From: Anabaenopsis elenkinii CCIBt3563
GTDB taxonomy: Bacteria; Cyanobacteriota; Cyanobacteriia; Cyanobacteriales; Nostocaceae
Length of the DNA stretch: 64,000 nucleotides
Assembly (NCBI RefSeq): GCF_015245355.1
Contig: NZ_CP063311.1
Span: 1,199,313 to 1,263,312 of the forward strand
Direction: 5' to 3'
This document shows positions 25,575 to 34,500 of the stretch, one piece after another; position 1 is the stretch's first letter; every line of letters begins with the position of its first letter. A program made the translations under genes and the position numbers. The notes below the pieces were generated by a model. That model saw only the letters and a program-made list of their open reading frames with translations, made no database searches and was not told where the DNA came from.

Positions 25575-25991
25575 AGAGGATGTTTGTCAAGTCATGATTA
25601 GTGTATCAACTATTGCTTGACCCCACCCTCTCCTTGCAAGGGTAGGTTTTTAATATGATCTGTGAAGGCAAGACTAGGAAGACAAGGAAGGAAAGTGGAC
25701 AAGGAAGATTTTATACGGACAATGGTCTTTTAAGGGGCTATTTTTCTTACTAAAAATACAGACTTTGTACTGTTTTTCTCCCTTGTCACCTTGTCCACCT
25801 TGTCCACCAAGTCTTGTCCTTGTACGGGGAGGGGACTGGATTTTATTGTTTTTTGTGCGGTCGGTGAGCGAAGTCGAACCGTGTTCTCCATTCCTTCCTA
25901 TTCCCTATTTCCCAATCTTCCCATTCCCCATCCCCTGTTCCCTGTTCCCTAAGATAAAAATTACCTGTTGAAAACTTATCAAACAACCTCT
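25575..25991 (-). repeat. MITE-like repeat, copy 2 (inverted, full length)
   Basis: 417 bp, the reverse complement of the element at 164-571 and nearly identical along the GACAAGGTG repeats and the segment with AACACGGTTCGACTTCGC. The main difference is the number and sequence of GGGAACA-type heptads. The end at 25980-25991 has one changed base (CAAACAACCTCT). It lies between ispG and the HtrA-like gene without breaking either. Confidence 0.85.
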
Positions 25992-26173
25992 GAGAATTTG
26001 GTCATGTCCTAAGTGCCTGTTGTAGATTATTGTCTTGTTATCTGTGAAATTATCTGTTAACTTGCCCATTGCTTGACTACACTTAGAAGTTAGCAACTGC
26101 ACTGCTTTGTTTCAACCTATTGACACTCTCAAGTCTAAAGACGGGCTGGTTCCCACACATCTAATCAGGTTTT

Positions 26174-27088
26174 ATGAATTTATCCTTAAAACAGCTAGCT
26201 ATTTATCTATCTTTACTGACAATTGGTACTGGTGCAGGGGTGTTCGGTAGTCGTTATCTTGTACCACATAATCGCTCTTTTCAAGAGTTACGCAATGTAA
26301 CCGCACCCTTACCTTCCGAGTCTTTGGTTCCTCATCAGTTGAGCAGACCCATGGGCACTACTAGGGATGATAACCTGAATTTCATTGCGGCGGCAGTGCA
26401 AACGGTCGGCCCTGCCGTAGTACGTATTAATGCTACTCGCAAAGTTGCTAACCCCCTCTCAGATGTTTTCAAAAATCCACTCTTACGCCGATTTTTTGGC
26501 GAAGATGAGCAACCAATTCCCAAAGAACGCATTGAGCGCGGTACGGGTTCGGGATTTATTTTCAGCGAAAATGGCCTATTGCTGACTAATGCTCATGTGG
26601 TGGCCGATACAGATACTGTGCAGGTTACTCTCAAAGATGGTCGCACTTTTCAGGGGCGGGTGCTGGGAGTTGACCCGACTACAGATCTGGCGGTGGTGAA
26701 AATTCCCGAAAATAAATTGCCCACTGTTAAGTTAGGCAATTCACAAAATTTAATCCCCGGACAATGGGCGATCGCTATTGGCAATCCTTTGGGTTTAGAT
26801 AATACTGTCACTATCGGCATTATCAGCGCTACGGGTCGCACTAGCGCTCAAGTTGGTGTCCCAGATAAGCAAGTCAGCTTTATCCAAACTGATGCAGCTA
26901 TTAACCCCGGTAACTCTGGCGGTCCTTTGTTAAATGCCCACGGTGAAGTTATTGGTGTGAACACTGCTATCCGCGCCGATGCTCAAGGGTTGGGCTTTGC
27001 TATTCCCATTGAAACTGCTACCCGTATTGCTCATGAACTATACAATCAAGGTAACTCAAGTCATAGTCCGAAAAACTTGCGCCATTGA
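26174..27088 (+). CDS. HtrA/Deg-type serine protease lacking the PDZ domain
   Basis: 304 residues: an N-terminal membrane anchor or signal (about 7-28) and a complete trypsin-like domain with His141 (LTNAHVV), Asp171 (TTDLAVVKI) and Ser248 (NPGNSGGP). Cyanobacterial HtrA, HhoA and HhoB normally carry a C-terminal PDZ domain and reach about 400 residues. This one stops about 14 residues after the protease domain (YNQGNSSHSPKNLRH), and no PDZ remnant is visible before the next gene. It should be active as a protease, but substrate recognition and oligomer control would differ from the usual family. MITE copy 2 is upstream of its promoter region. Confidence 0.88.
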   Translation: MNLSLKQLAIYLSLLTIGTGAGVFGSRYLVPHNRSFQELRNVTAPLPSESLVPHQLSRPMGTTRDDNLNFIAAAVQTVGPAVVRINATRKVANPLSDVFKNPLLRRFFGEDEQPIPKERIERGTGSGFIFSENGLLLTNAHVVADTDTVQVTLKDGRTFQGRVLGVDPTTDLAVVKIPENKLPTVKLGNSQNLIPGQWAIAIGNPLGLDNTVTIGIISATGRTSAQVGVPDKQVSFIQTDAAINPGNSGGPLLNAHGEVIGVNTAIRADAQGLGFAIPIETATRIAHELYNQGNSSHSPKNLRH

Positions 27089-27091
27089 CAA

Positions 27092-27436
27092 TTAACTGTT
27101 AGACAAATCCTCCAACTGCATCCTTTGCTCCATCTGGCGCAGAAAGTATCCCGTCATCATAGCCGACGCCAGCAGTCCAGCTAAGTTCTCCTTATCCGTG
27201 GTAATTTGCACGTTAAAGTTTTCTAGGGGGAGCATTCCCACTAGCCCTTGGACGTTTTGCGAAATTATGTGTTTAATTTCCGGACTGACGGACTGAGCGA
27301 CACGGGCTAGAACTTCAGGGGGCTGATGTTGTAAATATTTGAGTAACTGATTCGGATTTTGGTCGAAGTGGTCGTTGAGAAGCTGATTGGAGTTGTCCTC
27401 GGAATTGTCATTTAAAAAGTCAGGGTCAAACACCAT
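27092..27436 (-). CDS. DUF760 family protein
   Basis: 114 residues from the ATG at 27436; a TTG two codons earlier is unlikely. Recognised from the conserved block (LKYLQHQPPEVLARVAQSVS; NVQGLVGMLP; TDKENLAGLLASAMMTGYFL) found in cyanobacteria and plastids. The protein is soluble and acidic at the N-terminus. Its function is not established. Its stop is three bases from the convergent HtrA-like gene. Confidence 0.85.
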   Translation of the reverse strand: MVFDPDFLNDNSEDNSNQLLNDHFDQNPNQLLKYLQHQPPEVLARVAQSVSPEIKHIISQNVQGLVGMLPLENFNVQITTDKENLAGLLASAMMTGYFLRQMEQRMQLEDLSNS

Positions 27437-27590
27437 TGGCAAATTTGAGCTTAGTTGCTGATCCTAGTGTGCCATACTTCTACACTCACCGTCCTAAATT
27501 AGGCTGATCCTTTGACGCTGGTTCGCAACTGGCTACACACAGATGTCAATGAGCCGCCTGGCTGTTTTGTTTGGGTTTGGTGGTTTAGTT

Positions 27591-28082
27591 CTAGTTTTCC
27601 TCGGGCTGCTGTTCTAAGATTTGGGGTAAGTTTTCAATTTGGAAATACTGATAAAACTTCGGTGTGACTTGCAGCGAGTAGGAGCGAGAATCATTGTCCC
27701 TGCGTTTCTTGACGAAACCGAGTTCTACTAGTTCCGGTACGTGTTGATATACTCCGGAACCTCGCAGTTCAATTAAATCACTTTGGAGTATGGGGTTATT
27801 TAAAGCGATGGCGGCTAAAGTTCGCAATGCACCTAATCCTAATTCTACAGGAATCAGTCTTTGTACTAAGTAATGAAAGTCAGAGCGCAGCTGCAAACTG
27901 TAACCATTGGGGGTTTCTAGGATTTCTAAGGCACTATCTCTGTGAGCATAATTATCCATTAGTTCCATGATTCCCTCTTCCACTGTCGCGCGATCGCAGC
28001 CTGCATACTCGGCAATTTCAGTCAGGGATAAAGGCTTACCTTTTAAATACAGAATCGCTTCTATCTTAGTTGCTGTAGTCAT
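27591..28082 (-). CDS. scpB: Segregation and condensation protein B
   Basis: 163 residues with two winged-helix domains. The first includes KIEAILYLKGKPLSLTEIAEY, the second LRGSGVYQHVPELVELGFVKKRR. ScpB dimers bind ScpA and the SMC ATPase in the bacterial condensin complex. It lies 64 bases downstream of ispD on the same strand, so possibly co-transcribed. The Glu-rich tail is short, as is usual in cyanobacteria. Confidence 0.92.
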   Translation of the reverse strand: MTTATKIEAILYLKGKPLSLTEIAEYAGCDRATVEEGIMELMDNYAHRDSALEILETPNGYSLQLRSDFHYLVQRLIPVELGLGALRTLAAIALNNPILQSDLIELRGSGVYQHVPELVELGFVKKRRDNDSRSYSLQVTPKFYQYFQIENLPQILEQQPEEN

Positions 28083-28146
28083 TAGTCATTAGTCATTGAA
28101 TCAAGAATCCCTGCACCGGGAGACAGGGGAGGGAGTTTACACCCCA

Positions 28147-28824
28147 TTATCGTTGGCTGAGAATAAATTCAGCCATGGCCAAATCTTGGGGAGTTGTGAC
28201 TTTTAAGTTGGTCTCTTCTCCTGGGACAATTCCGACTTCAATACCGCATCTTTCAAATAAAGCAGCATCATCGGTGACTTCCCAACCTTGACGAAGGCCT
28301 TGGGCATGGCACTGTTTTAATAACTTAACATTAAAGCCTTGAGGGGTTTGTGCTGCCCATAATTGCTGACGGTCAGGGGTACTTTGAATGATGCCATGCT
28401 CATCTACAACTTTGATTGTATCTTTCACGGGGACTGCAGCAATTAAACCAGAACATTGTTGGATGGCTTGGGCGCATGAGTTGAGCAAGTTCGGGGTCAC
28501 CAGACATCGGGCGCCATCGTGAATTAATACCTGTTTTGCGTTGGCTGGGAGCGCCTGTAAGCCATTATAAACTGATTCTTGACGGGAGGAGCCGCCCGGA
28601 ATAAATTCCACTGGTTTAGTCAGATTTAGGTCAGCGACAATTGCCTTGAAGTCAGACCAGTCAACTGGTTGAGAAATAATCCCGATCCATTTGATTGTAC
28701 TCGCATCTGCCGCAGCTTTGAGAGTCCAAGCAATAATTGGTTGCGATCGCACTTGCAGGAGGAGTTTATTACGGGTTCCTCCCATTCTTTTGCCGGTTCC
28801 AGCCGCTGGAATAAGTAAATGCAC
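28147..28824 (-). CDS. ispD: 2-C-methyl-D-erythritol 4-phosphate cytidylyltransferase
   Basis: 225 residues from GTG at 28824, chosen because GAGG lies six bases upstream and the protein then starts directly at the nucleotide-binding motif (MHLLIPAAGTGKRMG). A TTG four codons earlier would overlap that ribosome site. Motifs include NKLLL, HDGARC, AVPVKDTIK, TPQGF and TDDA. It couples MEP to CTP to form CDP-ME in isoprenoid precursor synthesis. It is followed by scpB. Confidence 0.95.
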   Translation of the reverse strand: MHLLIPAAGTGKRMGGTRNKLLLQVRSQPIIAWTLKAAADASTIKWIGIISQPVDWSDFKAIVADLNLTKPVEFIPGGSSRQESVYNGLQALPANAKQVLIHDGARCLVTPNLLNSCAQAIQQCSGLIAAVPVKDTIKVVDEHGIIQSTPDRQQLWAAQTPQGFNVKLLKQCHAQGLRQGWEVTDDAALFERCGIEVGIVPGEETNLKVTTPQDLAMAEFILSQR

Positions 28825-28933
28825 AGAAAACCTCAATAAATTAATAACTTATCATCCATGACTCATAACTAATAATCAATAACTAATGACTATATTCACC
28901 TAAAATAAGAGCGAGTACGCGTGAATAAATATT

Positions 28934-29890
28934 ATGCGAGTAGTAGCCCTTGTTCCTGGCGGAATTGGCGACCAAATTCTTTTCTTCCCGACTCTAGATG
29001 ACTTGAGGCGTTATTACCCTCAGGCTCAGTTAGATGTCGTTGTCGAACCCCGGTCAAAGGCTGCCTACCGGGTGAGCAAGTCAGTTAATGATGTCCTGGC
29101 TTTTGATTACACAGACCGCAATAGTCTGGCTGATTGGAGCAATTTCGTGGGTATGATTCGCGATCGCGAGTATGATGCTGTAATCACTCCGGGAGAAAGT
29201 TGGTTCATGGGTCTTTTGCTCTGGCTAACTGGAATCCCTACCCGCGTTGGCTACAAAGGCAAAGGAGCGGGTTTTATGACTGATTCTGTGCCATACCAAC
29301 CGAAGCAGTACATGGCGGCAGCTTACCACGATTTGCTGCGACCTTTTGGGATTAAAACCCCTTGCCCAGAGTTAGCCGTGAATGTGCCTAAACCAGATAT
29401 TGACTGGTCACAAAATGAACAAAAACGCTTGGGAATCAATGACACAGGCTACATATTAGTTAATGCTGGTTCTAGTGATATCTCTTCCACAGCTTTAGAT
29501 CAACTCTACCCTGTCAAATATTGGGAGGAAATCATTCAGGAATGCCAACAAAAACAGCCGGATTTGCCTGTTGTGGTGATTCGCGGCTCTGAAAATCAGC
29601 AGGTTTGGCGATCGCTACTGGAAAAGACCACCGGGATTAAGCTGACTTCCCCTGATAACATTGGCAAATTAACTGCCATGATTGCAGGAGCCAGTTTGAT
29701 GTTATCTACTGTTGACCCACTACTTCATTTAAGTGTTGCAGTGCAAACTTATACTATTGCTCTGTTCGGCTCTACAGATCCAGAATTGTTGTTGCCCAAA
29801 AACGATAAGTTTCTGGCGATTAAATCACCAACTGCACAAGTAGCAGATATTTCACCCCAAATAGTTTTACAGAAAATTTGGGGCGGCTAA
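28934..29890 (+). CDS. Glycosyltransferase family 9 (heptosyltransferase-like)
   Basis: 318 residues. It has a GT-B fold with the N-terminal nucleotide-sugar loop VPGGIGDQILFFPTLDDL, a central TRVGYKGKG segment, and the C-terminal HLSVAVQTYTIALFGSTDPELL motif typical of WaaC/WaaF-like enzymes. These transfer heptose or related sugars to lipopolysaccharide cores; the sugar in cyanobacteria is not certain. The gene is divergent from ispD and is followed by a good terminator. Confidence 0.9.
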   Translation: MRVVALVPGGIGDQILFFPTLDDLRRYYPQAQLDVVVEPRSKAAYRVSKSVNDVLAFDYTDRNSLADWSNFVGMIRDREYDAVITPGESWFMGLLLWLTGIPTRVGYKGKGAGFMTDSVPYQPKQYMAAAYHDLLRPFGIKTPCPELAVNVPKPDIDWSQNEQKRLGINDTGYILVNAGSSDISSTALDQLYPVKYWEEIIQECQQKQPDLPVVVIRGSENQQVWRSLLEKTTGIKLTSPDNIGKLTAMIAGASLMLSTVDPLLHLSVAVQTYTIALFGSTDPELLLPKNDKFLAIKSPTAQVADISPQIVLQKIWGG

Positions 29891-29896
29891 AATCCT

Positions 29897-29926
29897 CCTA
29901 CACCTCTGAAGAGGTGTAGGCTTTTC
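29897..29926 (+). terminator. Terminator between GT9 and CRR6-like genes
   Basis: Perfect 10-bp stem CCTACACCTC / GAGGTGTAGG with a TGAA loop, followed by CTTTTC. The stem starts six bases past the GT9 stop and its tail overlaps the stop of the convergent gene. Confidence 0.8.
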
Positions 29927-30398
29927 AAACCATCTCAAACAACGCCTCATCTAAGTCATAACCCAGCATTTGCGCCATAGACTTTAACCGCGATCGGCTG
30001 GGGATACCTTGTTCCTTGAGCCAATCACCTAATATAAAAATTTTATGCATGAGAAATATTTCTAAAGCTTCTGGGTTATATTGAATACCTTCTTTTGCAC
30101 TGAATTGGTGTGGTACCAGCATAGCAGTATAACGAGCTAATTCCCCAGATTTCCAATCGAGTAAAAATGGTAACCAAGGGTATTTAGCATCTAAACGGAC
30201 AAACCATAGACGCAATTCAGGGATTTCTGACAGTTCCCGGGGATCCCCCGGTGATAAGGCATATTGGATATTAAAGCTTAACTGCTGTTCCGAGGATGCC
30301 ATGGCTTTGTGTTGCAGTAGTTGCGAAATCACCTCAAGGGCGGGTGAAATATCTAGATTGTTAACGTGTTCTGTATCGAGTGTAATTGTAATTGTCAT
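29925..30398 (-). CDS. CRR6-type NDH-1 (NdhI) maturation factor
   Basis: 157 residues from the ATG at 30398; a TTG two codons earlier is unlikely. Recognised as the DUF1817/CRR6 family by LSPGDPRELSEIPELRLWF, KYPWLPFLLDWKSGELARY, MLVPHQFS and the tail SRLKSMAQMLGYDLDEALFE. CRR6 homologues assist assembly of the NdhI-containing hydrophilic arm of photosynthetic NDH-1. It acts in the cytoplasm; no signal or membrane segment. The gene stands alone. Confidence 0.85.
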   Translation of the reverse strand: MTITITLDTEHVNNLDISPALEVISQLLQHKAMASSEQQLSFNIQYALSPGDPRELSEIPELRLWFVRLDAKYPWLPFLLDWKSGELARYTAMLVPHQFSAKEGIQYNPEALEIFLMHKIFILGDWLKEQGIPSRSRLKSMAQMLGYDLDEALFEMV

Positions 30399-30681
30399 GC
30401 TCAAAAGTAGGATAGAGAATCACTAGCTTTGGTGGGTGAGATGGCAAATTTGCACCCAGTTATTTTTGTGATTTGTATATGTCTAACTTGGCACACTTGA
30501 CACCTCCCTCAGGTTGGACATTTGCTATAATTGTAAGTTAAAGTTGTAATGAGTTTGTTTAACAGCAGAGTGTAATCCAGCAAACCCTAATCAATAACAG
30601 ATAATCACCACATTATTCAAGTGTAAATTCCCAAAGCAAAGCCAAACCGGGAAAATCCCCTTATAGTTAACCAACTTAACT

Positions 30682-31131
30682 ATGCAAAATCAGTCGATAT
30701 CTCCCAAACCAATTCGTTCCTTAGAGGAAGCCCTAGATAGGTGTCAACTCTTGGGGATGCGCGTCAGTCGTCAGCGCCGCTTCATTTTAGAACTGCTATG
30801 GCAGGCCAATGAACACCTTTCTGCTAGGGAAATTTATGATCGTCTCAGCCAGCAAGGTAAAGATATTGGTCATACTTCTGTCTATCAAAATTTAGAAGCC
30901 CTATCAAGTCAGGGCATCATTGAGTGTGTTGAACGCTGTGACGGGCGCTTATACGGTAATATCAGTGATTCCCATAGTCATGTAAACTGTATTGATACTA
31001 ATCAACTCCTGGATGTGCACATAGAACTACCAGAAGAATTGATACGTGAAGTGGAAAAACAAACAGGAGTAAGGATTACTGAGTACAGTATTAACTTTTA
31101 TGGTTACCGCCATCCCCAAAAAACAGAATAA
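30682..31131 (+). CDS. furC: Fur-family transcriptional regulator, FurC/PerR-like
   Basis: 149 residues. The winged helix (GMRVSRQRRFILELLWQANEHLSAREIYDRL, recognition helix GHTSVYQNLEAL) precedes a dimerisation/metal domain with SHSHVNC. The usual structural-zinc CxxC pairs are degraded, which argues against FurA and Zur. From memory the sequence is closest to FurC, the PerR-like peroxide regulator of Anabaena. The symbol is given on that basis and is less certain than the family. A 284-base AT-rich region upstream should hold its promoter. It might act on iron or peroxide genes, but no operator was identified here. Confidence 0.8.
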   Translation: MQNQSISPKPIRSLEEALDRCQLLGMRVSRQRRFILELLWQANEHLSAREIYDRLSQQGKDIGHTSVYQNLEALSSQGIIECVERCDGRLYGNISDSHSHVNCIDTNQLLDVHIELPEELIREVEKQTGVRITEYSINFYGYRHPQKTE

Positions 31132-31299
31132 TTTTTAACAGGATTTTCGGCAACATTATTACACCATGGGCGTGACAATTACCCTAGGAGAATGTCATAC
31201 TCAGGAGGGCTGCAGCAATAGTTAAAGCTAGAGTTGGGGTTGCCATGATCAGCTGATATGAGCAGGGTTGGTGACTAAGTTGCCCGCATACAACATATT

Positions 31300-33054
31300 A
31301 TGAGTAATAAACCCCTAAAATTATTGTTGATTGACCAAGATCCCATATTCCGGCTAGGATTAAGGGTGGCTTTGTCAGAATTACCTGACATTGAAGTAGT
31401 ATCGGAAGCACAAACAGATACAACCGCCTTGCAGGTACTAGCACAACTGGCTCAACAAGACCCCAACCAAGTGAATTTGGTAGTTTTAGAATTAGGTAAT
31501 GGTCGGTCTATTTCCAGTCAGCAGCAGGGATTACAACTGTGTCAACAAATTAAAAACCAGTACCCCGAACTACCAATTTTCTTACTTAGTTCGGTTCAAG
31601 AACCGGGATTACTCTTAGCAGTGCGTGCTACTGGGGTTAATGGCTACTGTCCTAAAGGTACTCCTATTCCTGAATTAGTGGCTGCTATGGAAGCTGTAGT
31701 AAATGGTGGTTGCTACTGGGTTCCCCCACAGGGAGCGGTGGATACCACTTCTGAGGATTCCATCTCCCCATTAGGGGTTCTTCCTCTAGCTAGGCTGCGG
31801 AAAAATTGGTATTTGTCAGCAGTTGCTTACATTGAGGCGGATTTAGCCGCAGTGATTAGGCAATTACAAATCCCTGGACTACCGTTAATAGATCGAGCTG
31901 TTTTGGCTGGACAACGACGAGAACTGTTAGCATCTCGTTGGTTACTGAGTCGGTTATTAGTTTCACCACAGGAAAGAGAACAGGAACACCAGCAACCGCC
32001 TGCAATTCCAGTATTCAGTAGTAACATAGTGCCGTTAGAGTTAAAACAGCAACCAACAGCACCGCCTCTACTTAGCCCGCGATCGCTACAATCTGATTTA
32101 TTTGCATTATGTGTAAATAAATTACAACTTTCTTTACAGAATGTCACAGATGTAGCTCTAGAAATTGATATCTTTCGGGAAGATAAAAAAAGAGAACTAC
32201 TGTATTTAATTCTGCAAAAACTGGCGCAAAAACTAGATGAATTGCGTGTTCCTCAAGTGAACATCCCTCAATTAGAAAGTTTAAAAGACACGATATTATA
32301 TGATTTATGGCAAGCAGTAATTACAGAGTACTTTGGGAAATTCTATCGCGTCCAATTAGGTAAGCAAAACATAGAAGTTGTCAACTTATTGCTGCAAGAT
32401 TATCGCGTGGTACAAACAGAGATTATTAATAAAATACCCCTAGTTTTAGAATTATTTTCTCATTTAGTCTTCCAGACAGACTTACATATTGATAATAGCT
32501 GCTACTCAGCGGGTACTCCTGAGGCTAAATTCCAAGCATTAATAATTTTAGAAAATTTATTGATTCAGGTAGCCAATAGTGTAGTTCAACCACTACTTAA
32601 CTATTTAGCAGATGTAGAAGAAATTAAACAGCATTATTATGATCAGCACTTAATTTCCACCAGAGAAATAGAACGCTTTCGCAATGAATTGTCATGGAAA
32701 TATCGTTTAAACAAGTATATTAATGAGCCGAAAGCCATATTTGAAAGTACTTATGAGCTATTTGTATTAGCACCGCGAGGGATTGCCAAAACTGCAATTT
32801 ATGCGCCCCGTGGTCAGGAATTAGGGCAGCTTTCTGGTATTCCCTTATTGGTAACACTTGCACTAGAATTTCGAGATGCGATCGCTCCGCGGTTAAAATC
32901 CTTATTATCTATTGTGGGTAGTGGTATTGTTTTTTTACTGACTAAAATAGTGGGAAGGGGTTTAGGTTTAATCGGTCGTGGCGTCCTCCAAGGAATTGGT
33001 AGCGTATCATTAACAGAAAAGAACTTTAAGCGTCATAGTGAGCGACCGAAATAA
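31300..33054 (+). CDS. Degenerate receiver + DUF3685 protein
   Basis: 584 residues. Residues 1-140 form a response-regulator receiver fold (LLLIDQDPIFRLGLRVAL, FLLSS at 94-98, GVNGYCPKG with Lys119). The phospho-acceptor position is Glu64 (LVVLELG) instead of Asp, so normal phosphorylation is not expected. The rest (about 170-560) is the DUF3685 domain found in cyanobacteria, mostly helical, with a hydrophobic glycine-rich segment near 530-570. Function unknown. It ends five bases from the convergent flavoprotein gene. Confidence 0.85.
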   Translation: MSNKPLKLLLIDQDPIFRLGLRVALSELPDIEVVSEAQTDTTALQVLAQLAQQDPNQVNLVVLELGNGRSISSQQQGLQLCQQIKNQYPELPIFLLSSVQEPGLLLAVRATGVNGYCPKGTPIPELVAAMEAVVNGGCYWVPPQGAVDTTSEDSISPLGVLPLARLRKNWYLSAVAYIEADLAAVIRQLQIPGLPLIDRAVLAGQRRELLASRWLLSRLLVSPQEREQEHQQPPAIPVFSSNIVPLELKQQPTAPPLLSPRSLQSDLFALCVNKLQLSLQNVTDVALEIDIFREDKKRELLYLILQKLAQKLDELRVPQVNIPQLESLKDTILYDLWQAVITEYFGKFYRVQLGKQNIEVVNLLLQDYRVVQTEIINKIPLVLELFSHLVFQTDLHIDNSCYSAGTPEAKFQALIILENLLIQVANSVVQPLLNYLADVEEIKQHYYDQHLISTREIERFRNELSWKYRLNKYINEPKAIFESTYELFVLAPRGIAKTAIYAPRGQELGQLSGIPLLVTLALEFRDAIAPRLKSLLSIVGSGIVFLLTKIVGRGLGLIGRGVLQGIGSVSLTEKNFKRHSERPK

Positions 33055-33059
33055 GCCGA

Positions 33060-34490
33060 TTACCAATTCCAGTCACGGCGAAAATGAAAAAAGCTTTCCA
33101 GGAAATCTTGTAAAGCATGATTGCTATGTAACCGTTGCTCACCCCACTGTCTGGCTGTATCTTCAATAATCTGGGAAAAACTAGGATAGGCGAAAGATAA
33201 AGAAGCTAAATGTTTAACTGGAATTTTTTGGCACATAGCCAAAGCAATTATATTAATTAACTCCGACGCTTCCTCCCCCAATATCGAGGCTCCCAAAATT
33301 TCCCCATTTCGGTGTACAATCAACTTACATATACCTGTGGTTTCATCCTGCAGTTGGGCAGCTGGGATTGATTTATAATATTGCCGTAAAACTAAAACTT
33401 TATCTGGTGTAAATTGGCGTTTTGCTTGGGCTTCCGTTAAACCCACCACCGCTAATCGGGGATGAGAATTGAGCGCCCAAGGAATGGAGCGATAATTGAC
33501 CTTGAATGTGGGAAAAAACAAGGCATTTTTGACAGCGATTGTTGCTTCATAATTAGCAACATTGGGAAAATCATAACCCCCAATCACATCGCCGCAGGCA
33601 TAAATACGGGGGTTAGTGGTTTGTAATTTATTATTCACCAGTAAGCGACGTTGCCGCCATTTCACACCTACAGCACCTAAATTCAGATACTCTAGGTTTG
33701 GCTGCTGTGCAGTTGCGACTAGAATTTGGTCGGTTTCAATGGCTTTATTGCCTACCTGAACCCACTTTTTACCCTCAATTACTTTGACTTGAGTTGCTGG
33801 TTGTTGATTCAGGACACGTACGCCATCAACTTCTAACTGTGCTTGTAGTAGCTGGGTGATCTCTGGGTCGGCGGAAGGTAGAATGGATGGAGATTTGACT
33901 GCTAAAGTTACACTACAACCCAACCGGGCCAGAGTTTGGGCGACTTCAATACTTTGGGGAATACCACCAATAATTAGCCAATTTTGTGGTAGGTCTGGTT
34001 GATTGAGAGTTTGCCAAATATTAGATAAGGTTAAGTAGCTACTGGTTTGCAGTCCTTCAATTTCTGGATGGGACAAAACAGAACCAGTAGCTAGTAAGTA
34101 GTTACGCCCCCGCAACAAGCGTTGATTTACCGCCAAGGCTAAATGCGGTAAGGGTTGAAATTGACAAGTACCCAGAATTACATCCACACCTAAAGCGGCT
34201 AAATTAGGGGGAGAAGTTTGTGCTTGAATGTGCTCGATCAGACGGTGACTATACAACTGGGTTTGTGGCCAGGTAACAGATGCAGGTGTGGTGTTAATTC
34301 CTAGGCCGCGAACATCATTGAGGTGGTGGAGGATTTTGGCAACTTCGCTGATGGACTGATGTTGACTAAAGCCATAATTTACTTGAGATTCGACTAAAGC
34401 CACGGTGGCTTTGAGTTGGGTTGCAACTAAGGCCGCATAGCGTCCGGCAAGAGTACCACCAATAATTACTAGGTCGTAATCAATTGTCAT
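33060..34490 (-). CDS. FAD-dependent oxidoreductase, disulfide-reductase fold without redox cysteines
   Basis: 476 residues with the layout of dihydrolipoamide or mercuric reductases: FAD motif IIGGTLAGR at the N-terminus, NAD(P) motif WLIIGGIPQSIEVAQTL, second FAD motif NPRIYACGDVIGGYD, and a dimerisation domain. The CxxxxC disulfide expected near residues 43-48 is absent (YGFSQHQSISEV), and the C-terminal HPxxxE catalytic motif reads YPSFSQ. It is therefore unlikely to reduce disulfides or mercury and may be an NAD(P)H dehydrogenase for another acceptor. It starts ten bases after the cobD-like gene, so both are co-transcribed. Confidence 0.85.
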   Translation of the reverse strand: MTIDYDLVIIGGTLAGRYAALVATQLKATVALVESQVNYGFSQHQSISEVAKILHHLNDVRGLGINTTPASVTWPQTQLYSHRLIEHIQAQTSPPNLAALGVDVILGTCQFQPLPHLALAVNQRLLRGRNYLLATGSVLSHPEIEGLQTSSYLTLSNIWQTLNQPDLPQNWLIIGGIPQSIEVAQTLARLGCSVTLAVKSPSILPSADPEITQLLQAQLEVDGVRVLNQQPATQVKVIEGKKWVQVGNKAIETDQILVATAQQPNLEYLNLGAVGVKWRQRRLLVNNKLQTTNPRIYACGDVIGGYDFPNVANYEATIAVKNALFFPTFKVNYRSIPWALNSHPRLAVVGLTEAQAKRQFTPDKVLVLRQYYKSIPAAQLQDETTGICKLIVHRNGEILGASILGEEASELINIIALAMCQKIPVKHLASLSFAYPSFSQIIEDTARQWGEQRLHSNHALQDFLESFFHFRRDWNW

Positions 34491-34500
34491 TGGTTATTGG

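Noticed and set aside
164..25991. Composite transposon made of the two inverted MITE copies
   Set aside because: The enclosed 25 kb contains core genes such as ispG, ilvN and ctp, and no transposase is present, so cargo movement is not supported.
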